A stretch of 37,900 nt of DNA from Bacteroidales bacterium (GTDB lineage Bacteria > Bacteroidota > Bacteroidia > Bacteroidales > P3), in contig JAQUTD010000005.1 in assembly GCA_028709955.1 (NCBI GenBank), forward strand, positions 1-37,900, in the 5' to 3' direction. The notes under the pieces were generated by a model that saw only the letters and a program-made list of their open reading frames with translations, was not told where the DNA came from and made no database searches. The translations under genes were made by a program, and so were the position numbers. This document shows positions 1 to 8,955 of this stretch, piece by piece; within the stretch, counting starts at the first letter, position 1, and every line of letters starts with the position of its first letter.

Positions 1-90
1 CACTGACATGGGTATCTCAGCATCTTGAGATGCCCATGTCGCAACCTCTGAGATGGGTATGTGAGCAAGTGTGACATGGGCATCTCGCGA
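1..90. repeat. Intergenic repeat cluster built on a 14-bp core GACATGGGYATCTC in both orientations
   Basis: GACATGGGTATCTC 5-18; inverted GAGATGCCCATGTC 27-40; variant GAGATGGGTATGTG 50-63; GACATGGGCATCTC 73-86. Spacings 22, 23, 23 bp. May extend past the left window edge. Confidence 0.8.
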
Positions 91-281
91 CTTCTAAACG
101 AAGTTAAAATAGTTGGGAATAGGGATTAATTAGGTTTAGATTAGGTTTTCTTACTATACATCAGTATTATTTATATTTGAAGGGAGTAAAAAAACTGAAA
201 AATTAAATTTTCATCATAGAGTTATGATTTGAAAAATCTTTTGTACTTTTACAAATTCAAAAAAACTAAACTTTATTTTTT

Positions 282-1460
282 ATGAACTTTGAAGAATATT
301 TCAATCCTATTAATATTGATGAACTTGGCTTGGTTGCTGATGAAAAACAAATAAGACTTGGACAAACTATTCTAACTTTCTGCCCCGAATCAGATTTCCC
401 TGCATTAAACAATGTTGATTTGGCAATTATTGGGGTTATGGAGGAAAGAAATGCATATAATAATAAGGGCTGTGCTTTGGCTCCTAACCAAATCAGGAAG
501 TATTTATATAATCTTTTTCCTCATTCCAATCAAGCAAAAATTGCAGATTGCGGAAACTTGATTATTGGTAAGGAGATTGAAGACACCTACACTGCCTTAG
601 CTGATGTTGTTGCGGAGCTATTAAGACTAAGAGTTATCCCTATTATTATTGGAGGCTCTCAAGATATTACTTTTGCAAACTATAAGGGTTACGAAAATAT
701 TGGACAAATTATTAATGCTTTCACAATTGATAGTTCTTTCGATATTTCTGGTGACCCTGAAGAATTTAATTCCAAAGCCTACCTAACTGCAATGCTATGT
801 CGTGAGCCTAACTATTTGTTTAATTATACCCATGTTGGCTATCAACAATATTTCATAGAGAAAGACACTTTAGCTTTAATGAACAAGCTTTATTTTGAAT
901 GCTATAGGGTTGGAATGATTCAAGAAAACTTGGATAATGTTGAGCCTATGGTTAGAAATGCGGATATGGTTTCAGTTGATGTTAGTGCTGTGAGACAAAG
1001 TGATGCTCCAGGCAATGGGAATCCTTCTCCTCATGGGTTGTATGGAGAACAGCTCTGCAAACTTGTTAGATATGCGGGCATGAGTGATAAGTGTAGTTCA
1101 ATAGGGTTTTATGAAACTAACCCTTTGTATGATAATAATGGACAAACTTCTCATATGATAGCACATGCAATTTGGTATTTTATTGATGGATACCTATGGA
1201 GAAAACACGACTTTCCTTATAAGGAAAAAGAAAACTATAAAAAATTCTATGTTTCAATAAATGATAACACCAACACCATTATTTTCTATAAAAGCAAAAA
1301 GAGTGAACGTTGGTGGATGGAAGTTCCTTGTTCAAAAGACAAGATGGTTAAATATGAAAGGCATTATTTGATTCCTTGTTCTTATGAGGATTACCAGACT
1401 GCACTTAATGACGAACTTCCAGACCGTTGGTTAATGGCATATAATAAGATAATGATATGA
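282..1460 (+). CDS. Arginase/formimidoylglutamase-fold (ureohydrolase family) protein
   Basis: 392-aa ORF with motif-like positions GGSQDIT, IDSSFD and SVDVSAVRQSDAPG corresponding to ureohydrolase metal motifs (several ligands substituted). Confidence 0.7.
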   Translation: MNFEEYFNPINIDELGLVADEKQIRLGQTILTFCPESDFPALNNVDLAIIGVMEERNAYNNKGCALAPNQIRKYLYNLFPHSNQAKIADCGNLIIGKEIEDTYTALADVVAELLRLRVIPIIIGGSQDITFANYKGYENIGQIINAFTIDSSFDISGDPEEFNSKAYLTAMLCREPNYLFNYTHVGYQQYFIEKDTLALMNKLYFECYRVGMIQENLDNVEPMVRNADMVSVDVSAVRQSDAPGNGNPSPHGLYGEQLCKLVRYAGMSDKCSSIGFYETNPLYDNNGQTSHMIAHAIWYFIDGYLWRKHDFPYKEKENYKKFYVSINDNTNTIIFYKSKKSERWWMEVPCSKDKMVKYERHYLIPCSYEDYQTALNDELPDRWLMAYNKIMI

Positions 1461-2632
1461 GCAGGATATTAGTTATTGACGATGAAAAGGCTATCCGTTT
1501 CTCTTTAAAAGATATAATAGAATATGAAAACCACACTGTTGAAGAGGCTCCTGATGGAATTGTGGGTCTTTCTATGATTGAAAATGAGGATTATGATTTA
1601 GTGTTTTGTGATATAAAGATGCCTAAGATGGATGGAATTGAGGTTTTAGACAAGGCTCTTAAGATTAAGGATGTTAAGTTTTGTATGATTTCTGGTCATG
1701 GAACAATTGCAACAGCAGTTGAGTGTTTGAAAAAAGGTGCAGTTGATTATATTGAAAAGCCTATTGACTTAAATAGATTACTTAAGGTTCTTAACGACAA
1801 TCTTTCTCCAAATATAACAGAAAAATCAAAAGAGAAAAGCGACAAACCAAAAGAGAATATTCATAAGCCGCATAACGTTAAGCAGCCTTCAAATATGATT
1901 GGGCAGAGCAATGCTATGAAGCAAATGTATTCTTTTATTGAAAAGGTTGGGGTTACTGATGCAAGAATATTAATTTCTGGAGCAAATGGAACTGGGAAAG
2001 AACTTGTTGCAAGGGCTCTTCATAACATAAGCTTGAGGGCAAAAAATAATTTTATTGAAGTTAATTGTGCTGCAATTCCTTCAGAACTTATAGAAAGTGA
2101 ATTGTTTGGACACGAAAAAGGAGCGTTCACTTCTGCAATTAAACAAAGAAAAGGAAATTTTGAGCTGGCAGATAACGGAACTCTTTTCCTTGATGAAATT
2201 GGAGATATGAGCCTGTCTGCTCAGGCTAAGGTTTTGAGAGCATTACAAGAAAATAAGATTACAAGAGTTGGAGGAGAGAAAGATATCCAAGTTAATGTTA
2301 GAGTTATTGCTGCAACAAATAAAAACCTAAAAGAAGAAATAGAAAAGGGACGTTTTCGTGAAGACCTTTATCATCGCCTTTCCGTTATAGTTATTAAGGT
2401 GCCTGAATTAAAAGAGAGGTTAGATGATATTCCTTTGCTTGTAGATTATTTCTTAGAAAACTATTCTTCTCAAATGCATATTCCCAAACCAAAAATAAAT
2501 AAACAAGCAATCAAAAAGCTTCAATCAATGTCATGGACTGGAAATGTTAGAGAATTAAAAAATGTTACCGAACGTTTAGCTATTCTTTGTGAGGGAGAAA
2601 TAACTGAGAAAGACATTGAGAAATATAGTTAA
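1457..2632 (+). CDS. Sigma-54-type response regulator (REC + AAA+), no C-terminal HTH
   Basis: REC domain (DDEK...CDIKMPKMDG...EKPID); AAA+ ISGANGTGKE, GHEKGAFTSA, LFLDEIGDMS; ends after GNVRELKNV...ITEKDIEKYS. Overlaps upstream stop by 4 bp. Confidence 0.9.
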   Translation: MSRILVIDDEKAIRFSLKDIIEYENHTVEEAPDGIVGLSMIENEDYDLVFCDIKMPKMDGIEVLDKALKIKDVKFCMISGHGTIATAVECLKKGAVDYIEKPIDLNRLLKVLNDNLSPNITEKSKEKSDKPKENIHKPHNVKQPSNMIGQSNAMKQMYSFIEKVGVTDARILISGANGTGKELVARALHNISLRAKNNFIEVNCAAIPSELIESELFGHEKGAFTSAIKQRKGNFELADNGTLFLDEIGDMSLSAQAKVLRALQENKITRVGGEKDIQVNVRVIAATNKNLKEEIEKGRFREDLYHRLSVIVIKVPELKERLDDIPLLVDYFLENYSSQMHIPKPKINKQAIKKLQSMSWTGNVRELKNVTERLAILCEGEITEKDIEKYS

Positions 2633-2678
2633 GCTAAGAAATAAACTAAAACAAACTTAGAAAATAATACAATTATAG

Positions 2679-3917
2679 ATGATACACTACGATAAATTCA
2701 CTTTAGATAATGGGTTAAGAGTGATAGTTCACAAAGATGCCTCAACTCCTTTAGTTGCAATTAATCTTTTATATTGCGTTGGAGCAAAAGACGAAAATGA
2801 AGAAAAAACAGGATTTGCTCACTTGTTTGAACATCTAATGTTTGGAGGAAGTGAAAATTATCCTGATTTTGATGGGATTGTTGAAGAAAGTGGTGGTGAA
2901 AGTAATGCCTTTACTTGTAATGACTACACAAATTTCTACCAAACCCTTCCTGTTAGTGAAATTGAAATGGGTTTAAGGCTTGAAAGCGACAGGATGCAAA
3001 ATCTAATAATGTCACAAAAGAGTTTAGATACTCAAAAGAATGTTGTGATTGAGGAATACAAACAAAGATATCTTAACCAACCTTATGGAGATGTTTGGTT
3101 ATTGCTCCGTGAACTTTCATACACTGTTCATCCTTACAAGTGGAGTACAATAGGAAAAGATATATCTCATATTGAAAACGCAACCCTAAATGATGTCAAG
3201 CAATTTTTTCATACGTTTTATGTTCCTAACAACGCTGTTCTTTGTGTTGCAGGAAATGTTGAAACAGAAAAAGTAAAGGAGCTTTGCAAAAAACATTTTG
3301 GGCATATTCAAAAAGGAGAAGATATAATTAGAAAAAACACTAAGGAGCCATTGCAAACAAAGGCTCGTGAACTAAAGGTAAGTCGTAATGTTCCTCAAAA
3401 AGCAATTTATATTACCTACCCCATGGCTTCACGTTTAGAGAAAGAATACTATGCCTATGACTTGCTTTCTGATATTCTTTCAAGTGGTCGTTCTTCTCGT
3501 CTTTATAACAGATTGGTTAAGGAGAGAGAACTTTTTACAGAAGTTAATGCTTTTATTAGTGGTGATGTTGAAAATGGATTGTTTATTCTGACTGGAAAGT
3601 ATAGAGATAATATTTCAATGGAAGAAGGCAAAAATGCCCTTATTGATGAACTTCATAAGATAGCTTATGAAACAATTGATGAAGTAGAGTTTCAAAAGGT
3701 TAAAAACAAATTTGAATCCACAATGACCTTTTCTCAAATTAAGGCTTTGGAAAGAGCTATGAATTTGTGTTATTTTGAATACTTAGGCGATATTGATCAT
3801 ATAAACAAAGAGGTTGATTGTTATCAAGAATTGACAATCGACTTTATTCAAAAAGTTGCAAGAGAAACATTTGTTGATAAAAAATCAAATACTTTATACT
3901 ATGAAACAAAAGAATAA
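2679..3917 (+). CDS. M16 family zinc metallopeptidase
   Basis: HLFEHLMFGG (HxxEH inverted zinc motif) and M16-like C-terminal half. Confidence 0.9.
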   Translation: MIHYDKFTLDNGLRVIVHKDASTPLVAINLLYCVGAKDENEEKTGFAHLFEHLMFGGSENYPDFDGIVEESGGESNAFTCNDYTNFYQTLPVSEIEMGLRLESDRMQNLIMSQKSLDTQKNVVIEEYKQRYLNQPYGDVWLLLRELSYTVHPYKWSTIGKDISHIENATLNDVKQFFHTFYVPNNAVLCVAGNVETEKVKELCKKHFGHIQKGEDIIRKNTKEPLQTKARELKVSRNVPQKAIYITYPMASRLEKEYYAYDLLSDILSSGRSSRLYNRLVKERELFTEVNAFISGDVENGLFILTGKYRDNISMEEGKNALIDELHKIAYETIDEVEFQKVKNKFESTMTFSQIKALERAMNLCYFEYLGDIDHINKEVDCYQELTIDFIQKVARETFVDKKSNTLYYETKE

Positions 3918-5292
3918 TAATCTAATTCCAATGATATCTATTACGGTATTATTTTTTATGTGGGGTTTTATTACTTCACTTAATGATATACTTATTCCAT
4001 ACTTTAAAGGGGTTTATGTTCTTTCTCATTTTGAAGCAAACATAGTTCAATTAGCTTTCTTTATTGCATATTTCTTTGGTTCTTTAGCCTTCTTCCTTTT
4101 GGCAAAAACTGGAAAAGACCCTATTCATAAGTTTGGTTACAAAACAACATTAGAGATAGGACTTTATATTGCTGCTACCGCTTGTATTCTTTTTTCCATT
4201 GCTGCAATGTTAAATTTAGGTTTTGGATTTTTCTTGTGTGCATTATTTATGTTAGGAATAGGGTTAACTTTTCTTCAAGTTGCAGCAAATCCTTTTGTTG
4301 CAATGCTGGGTAATTCTGAAACTGCATCAAGCCGATTAAATTTATCTCAAGCCTTCAACTCTTTAGGAACAACACTTGGACCTGCATTGGGGGGATATTT
4401 TATTTTTAGTGTATTTATAGAAAACTCTGAAGGAGCTTATGCAGTACAAACTCCTTATCTTATTCTTGGTTTACTTCTTGGTTTGTTAGCAATATTTATT
4501 AGAACTTCAAAAATAGAAGAACCTATAAAAAAACAAGAAACATCTTCTTCAAAAGAATCTATTTTTAAGTATCCTTATGTTTGGTTAGGAGCAATTGGAG
4601 TTTTCTTTTATGTTGGTGCAGAAGTTTCGGTTGGAAGTAATTTAGTTTCTTATCTTACATCCGTTTCCAATGGAGAAATAACCAAAGATATAGCAAGCAG
4701 TTATTTATCTTATTATTGGGGTGGTGCAATGATAGGACGATTCTTGGGTGCTGTTTCGCTGAGCAAGATAAAAACTAATCTTAAGATTATTTATATGATA
4801 TTATTAGCAATAATTAGTTTTGGAATAATATTTACTATCAATTATTCTTTACATTCACTAAGCATTCATCAGGTTTGGTTTTATATTGTATTTATGCTCC
4901 TCAACTTCTTTTTCTTCTATCTTGGCAAATCAAAACCTGCTCGTTCATTAGCAATATTTGCAATTGTAAACAGTATACTAATATTAGTTGGGATGAACGT
5001 ATTTGGGAATTTAGGTTATTGGTCAATGTGGTCTCTTTTAGCGATTGGATTATTTAATTCAATTATGTGGTCTAATATATTTACTCTTGCAATTGATAGA
5101 CTTGGAGACAAAACTGCACAAGCATCTTCAATTCTTATTATGATGATTCTTGGTGGAGCAATTCTTCCTCCTATTCAAGGATTGGTTGCAGATAGTTTTA
5201 ACATTGAAGTATCATTTATCATCCCATTAATAGGATACTTATATTTAATATTCTATGGTCTGAAAGGTTATTCTATAAACAAAAAGAATTAA
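3901..5292 (+). CDS. Sugar MFS transporter, FucP/GluP-like
   Basis: Multi-TM protein starting MKQKNNNLIPMISITVLFFMWGFITSLNDILIPYFK; FLQVAANPFVAMLG motif. ORF opens at 3856 but ATG at 3901 fits the conserved N-terminus. Confidence 0.85.
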   Translation: MKQKNNNLIPMISITVLFFMWGFITSLNDILIPYFKGVYVLSHFEANIVQLAFFIAYFFGSLAFFLLAKTGKDPIHKFGYKTTLEIGLYIAATACILFSIAAMLNLGFGFFLCALFMLGIGLTFLQVAANPFVAMLGNSETASSRLNLSQAFNSLGTTLGPALGGYFIFSVFIENSEGAYAVQTPYLILGLLLGLLAIFIRTSKIEEPIKKQETSSSKESIFKYPYVWLGAIGVFFYVGAEVSVGSNLVSYLTSVSNGEITKDIASSYLSYYWGGAMIGRFLGAVSLSKIKTNLKIIYMILLAIISFGIIFTINYSLHSLSIHQVWFYIVFMLLNFFFFYLGKSKPARSLAIFAIVNSILILVGMNVFGNLGYWSMWSLLAIGLFNSIMWSNIFTLAIDRLGDKTAQASSILIMMILGGAILPPIQGLVADSFNIEVSFIIPLIGYLYLIFYGLKGYSINKKN

Positions 5293-5311
5293 TTGTCAAT
5301 ATAATATATCT

Positions 5312-5842
5312 ATGAAGAGGGATTTTGTATATAAGAAAAAAATTTCTACTCCAATAGGAGAAATGCTTGCATGTGCAACAAATGAAGGAGTTTGTTTTTT
5401 AGATTTTTTAGATAGAAAGGATTATGAAAAATTATTTTCTTCAATTAAAACAATGCTTAATGCAGAAATAGTTGATATTACAAATCATACAAATTCAAAC
5501 GCATACAATATTATAGTAAAATTAGAAAAAGAGCTAAAAGAATATTTTGATAAGAAAAGAAAAGAGTTTACTATTCCTATTATTACAATAGGGACTCCCT
5601 TTCAAATGAGGGTATGGGATGAATTATTAAACATTCCCTATGGCAAAACAATTTCATACAAAGAAGAGGCAGAAAGAATTAATCATAAAAAGGCTATAAG
5701 AGCAGTTGCAAATGCAAATGGTAAAAATAAAATATCCATATTAATCCCTTGTCATCGAGTAATTGCAACCAATGGTAAGTTAGGAGGATATGGTGGAGGA
5801 TTGGATAGAAAAGAATTTCTTTTATCACTTGAAAAAGAATAA
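5312..5842 (+). CDS. ogt: Methylated-DNA--[protein]-cysteine S-methyltransferase
   Basis: IPCHRVIATNGKLGGYGGGLDRKEFLLSLE active-site region and GTPFQMRVWDELLNIPYGKTISYKE. Confidence 0.92.
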   Translation: MKRDFVYKKKISTPIGEMLACATNEGVCFLDFLDRKDYEKLFSSIKTMLNAEIVDITNHTNSNAYNIIVKLEKELKEYFDKKRKEFTIPIITIGTPFQMRVWDELLNIPYGKTISYKEEAERINHKKAIRAVANANGKNKISILIPCHRVIATNGKLGGYGGGLDRKEFLLSLEKE

Positions 5843-6017
5843 TTATATGAATTTGCATTTATTTTTTGCTAACAAATCTTTATTGAAAAAAAATAATTAC
5901 TTTTGCAGAATCAAGATATAAAGAAAATCTTTATATAAAAGAATGTAAGTTTTTAATATTAGGAGTGTCTTAACTCAGATAAATAATAAATAATTTATAA
6001 ACAAACACAAAAGAAAA

Positions 6018-6326
6018 ATGAAAAAATTAATCTTATTAGCATTTGCTTTCGCACTTGTTACTGCAACTACAGTTAGCGCACAAGAACCTCAAAAGAAAGA
6101 AGTTAAAAAAGAATGTTGTTCAAAAGATGGTAAGAAAGATGCTTCAAAGGCTTGTTGCGATAAAGATGGTAAGAAAGTAGCCAACCACGAATGCAGTAGT
6201 AAAGACGGAAAAAAACATGAGTGCTCAAACAAAAAAGACGGGAAAAAGCATGAGTGTACAAGCAACAAAGATGGTAAAAAACACGAATGTTGCTCAGATA
6301 AAGCAAAAGCAGAAGTAAAAAAATAA
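6018..6326 (+). CDS. Small secreted Cys/His/Lys-rich repeat peptide, putative metal binder
   Basis: Signal peptide MKKLILLAFAFALVTATTVSAQ followed by repeats ECCSKDGKK / ACCDKDGKK / HECSSKDGKK / HECSNKKDGKK / HECTSNKDGKK / HECC. Confidence 0.75.
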   Translation: MKKLILLAFAFALVTATTVSAQEPQKKEVKKECCSKDGKKDASKACCDKDGKKVANHECSSKDGKKHECSNKKDGKKHECTSNKDGKKHECCSDKAKAEVKK

Positions 6327-6348
6327 ATTTTCTTTTAATCTGTCAGTA

Positions 6349-6386
6349 TAAAGCAGGGTATGATATTTCAAATCCTGCTTTATCTT
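6349..6386 (+). terminator. Hairpin TAAAGCAGG...CCTGCTTTA between Cys-rich gene and sigma factor
   Basis: Perfect 9-bp arms 6349-6357 / 6374-6382. Confidence 0.5.
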
Positions 6387-6393
6387 TAAGTTT

Positions 6394-6954
6394 ATGGACG
6401 ACATACAAATTGCAAAAGAAATATCCTTAGGTAATCAAAAAGTTTTTGAAGACTTCTTTAACCAACATAAATTGAAGGTTATGAATTTATGTTATGGAAT
6501 GACTCATAATAGAGATAGTGCAGAAGATTTAGTTCAAGATATTTTTTTAGAGATATATTCTTCTGCAAAATACTTTCAAGGTAAATCAAAACTTTCAACA
6601 TGGCTTTATAGGATTGCAGTAAATAAAACTATAAACTATCTAAGAAAAGAGAAAATCAAAAAGTTTTTTGTTAATGTAGATGATGCAAAACATTCGCTAC
6701 AAGCTGATTCAAGAGCTGATTTATCGCTTGAAGAAAAAGAAAAAATAAATATTTTGCATAAGGTTATTGATAAATTGCCGTCTAAACAAAAAAGTGCAAT
6801 AATTTTATTTATTTATGACGAATTACCTCAAAAAGAAATTGCAGAAATAATGAATTGTTCATTGGCATCTATTGAAGTTTTAATTCATAGAGCAAAAAAA
6901 TCAATAAAAAATAAAACAGACAAAATATATGGAAACGTTATTGAAAAAGGATAG
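6394..6954 (+). CDS. ECF RNA polymerase sigma factor (sigma-70 family)
   Basis: Region 2 DSAEDLVQDIFLEIYSSAKYFQGKSKLSTWLYRIAVNKTINYLRK and region 4 DELPQKEIAEIMNCSLASIEVLIHRAKKSIK. Confidence 0.92.
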   Translation: MDDIQIAKEISLGNQKVFEDFFNQHKLKVMNLCYGMTHNRDSAEDLVQDIFLEIYSSAKYFQGKSKLSTWLYRIAVNKTINYLRKEKIKKFFVNVDDAKHSLQADSRADLSLEEKEKINILHKVIDKLPSKQKSAIILFIYDELPQKEIAEIMNCSLASIEVLIHRAKKSIKNKTDKIYGNVIEKG

Positions 6955-7240
6955 AATTGAAGAAGTTAATCCTTATTTATTCCAAAAAATTCATTCTAAA
7001 ATAAATTATGAAGCATCATACTCTATACCAGTATGGAGTATGAATATTCTTAAATTAAGTATTTTCGCATTAGTATTATTGATGGGTTTCAACATTCATT
7101 CAACAATAAATTCAAAATCGGATAGCAATCAAATATCTGAAAGCAATTCCTACACAGAATTTATTGAAGATTATCACTTTGAAGCCTTATCAAGCCTATA
7201 TCCAGTTGAACTATTAAGTGAAAAAGTAGAAGATGAATAA
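6929..7240 (+). CDS. Small single-TM protein, putative anti-sigma/regulatory subunit
   Basis: Overlaps sigma-factor ORF; one TM segment (MNILKLSIFALVLLMGFNI). Confidence 0.5.
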   Translation: METLLKKDRIEEVNPYLFQKIHSKINYEASYSIPVWSMNILKLSIFALVLLMGFNIHSTINSKSDSNQISESNSYTEFIEDYHFEALSSLYPVELLSEKVEDE

Positions 7241-7712
7241 AAAATATTTTATTGCATTAGTAGTAGTAGTTATTTCCCTTTTATTAGTGAATATATTCTT
7301 CTTGATTAATAATAAGGATTGCTCATGCAAACAAAACAAGAAACAAGATAAAGAAAATGTTAACTGCAACTGCTATGTTACAGAAAAACTTTCTTTAGAT
7401 AAAGAACAAGCTTATAAATATTCTTTAATAAAGAAAAAACATCAAACAATTGCATTAAAAGCAATTGATAGTTTGCACGTAAGTCAAGAATTACTTATGG
7501 ATTATCTTGCATCAAATTCAGATTCTGTTAAAATTGCCGAATTAGAAAACAAAATAACAGAGTCTCAAAAAATTCTTCTTCGTCATCATATTGAACAATA
7601 TCAAGACCTAAAGGCTATTCTTAAACCAGAACAAATGGATCAGATGAACAAACTATTTAAAAGTCTTTTCGTTTGCAAACCAAGTTGCGAGCACAATCAC
7701 AAAGAATATTGA
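7233..7712 (+). CDS. CnrX/Spy-like membrane-anchored periplasmic protein with Cys/His clusters, putative metal sensor
   Basis: N-terminal TM, helical body with LKPEQMDQMNKLF, Cys/His motifs CSCK, CNCY, RHH, CKPSCEHNH; overlaps upstream ORF by 8 bp. Confidence 0.6.
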   Translation: MNKKYFIALVVVVISLLLVNIFFLINNKDCSCKQNKKQDKENVNCNCYVTEKLSLDKEQAYKYSLIKKKHQTIALKAIDSLHVSQELLMDYLASNSDSVKIAELENKITESQKILLRHHIEQYQDLKAILKPEQMDQMNKLFKSLFVCKPSCEHNHKEY

Positions 7713-7731
7713 TCAATTACAGAATAATTGT

Positions 7732-8955
7732 TTATTCCTTTAAGCTATATAATCTAAACTTTGGATTGAGTTTAAGATATAAACCAAAAGAAAACTCTGC
7801 ATAATCAGAACTATATATTTCACCGTATCCTGTTCTGTATCCTGAGAAAGGAAAATAATAAAAACAATCTACTTCAAAACCTAAAGAATAATTCTTTTTC
7901 TTTTTATAAATATATTCAAGTTTAGAATGTATCATACTAATTTCATTAAAATACATATTTTCTGTTGCTAATGAAAGATTAATGAAATTAGGGGAGCCAA
8001 AAATTGATACAAAATCTTTGCTTTTCCAATAGGCAACACTTAGGTTTAAATTGTTAGAACTTATACTTAATTTTGGGTAAATTCCATTCCCTGATTCAAA
8101 AGGGATACTTGACCCAATATTTTGAATAAAACCAGCATAATAAATATCAAAACTAATATTATCTATTAATTTATCTATCTTATAATTTACTCCTATTCCT
8201 CCAGCATAATTAGTCCATGTTTGTAATAAATCAGCAGATAAAGTATCTATCTCCCCACCCTTATGTTGAGCTACAAATTGAAAAGGGAAATATATTTGAA
8301 ATTTACTATTGGGTTTTAAAATATTTGTTTTGGTAGAGTATCCAAATGAAAAAACTTCTTGATGGTTATCATTTTTATAAATAAAACTTTGCCAATTAAA
8401 CCAAAGATCTGAAATAAAGTATTTTGAATTGAACAAAAGCTGTATACCCGCCTCAGGATCTGAGCTTAAATTTAATTCCGAATTGTAGAGAGGAAGAATT
8501 AAATTGTGGTTATTATTAATATAAAGATTCCCAAAAACTAAGTTAAGATTTTCTATCAATTCAATTTGAGCTCTAAAAAAAGGTAGTAGATGAAATCCTT
8601 TCTGATAATCATCTCCTTTCCAAACAGGGATGTCTGTGTAAGACAAGCAAGGGTAAGAATTAGTCCCCCAAAAGTGGAGCAAACTAAAGCCAGCTTCTAA
8701 GTGAATATTCTGGTCTAATGAAAAAGACAGTTTTGGTATTATTCTAAAGCCAGGAAGAGTGTATCCACTAATTTTTTCTGAAGCAAATTCATTATCCTTA
8801 AAGAAGTTTAGATTTTCAATCTCTAAAAATATCTTGTTTACATCAAGAGAGTCAATACTTGGACTTTGATAAAAGAAATCTTCCTCCTGACCAAAACATG
8901 AAAGAGAAATAAAGACAACAATAATAAAAAACAAATGTCTAATTTTCTTTTTCAT
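7732..8955 (-). CDS. Hypothetical secreted protein, probable outer-membrane beta-barrel
   Basis: Signal peptide, alternating aromatic/polar strand-like segments. Confidence 0.55.
   Translation of the reverse strand: MKKKIRHLFFIIVVFISLSCFGQEEDFFYQSPSIDSLDVNKIFLEIENLNFFKDNEFASEKISGYTLPGFRIIPKLSFSLDQNIHLEAGFSLLHFWGTNSYPCLSYTDIPVWKGDDYQKGFHLLPFFRAQIELIENLNLVFGNLYINNNHNLILPLYNSELNLSSDPEAGIQLLFNSKYFISDLWFNWQSFIYKNDNHQEVFSFGYSTKTNILKPNSKFQIYFPFQFVAQHKGGEIDTLSADLLQTWTNYAGGIGVNYKIDKLIDNISFDIYYAGFIQNIGSSIPFESGNGIYPKLSISSNNLNLSVAYWKSKDFVSIFGSPNFINLSLATENMYFNEISMIHSKLEYIYKKKKNYSLGFEVDCFYYFPFSGYRTGYGEIYSSDYAEFSFGLYLKLNPKFRLYSLKE

Noticed and set aside
6103-6306. 67-aa ORF antisense to Cys-rich peptide gene
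   Set aside because: Mirror product of the repeat composition; the sense ORF has a clear signal peptide and ribosome-accessible start.
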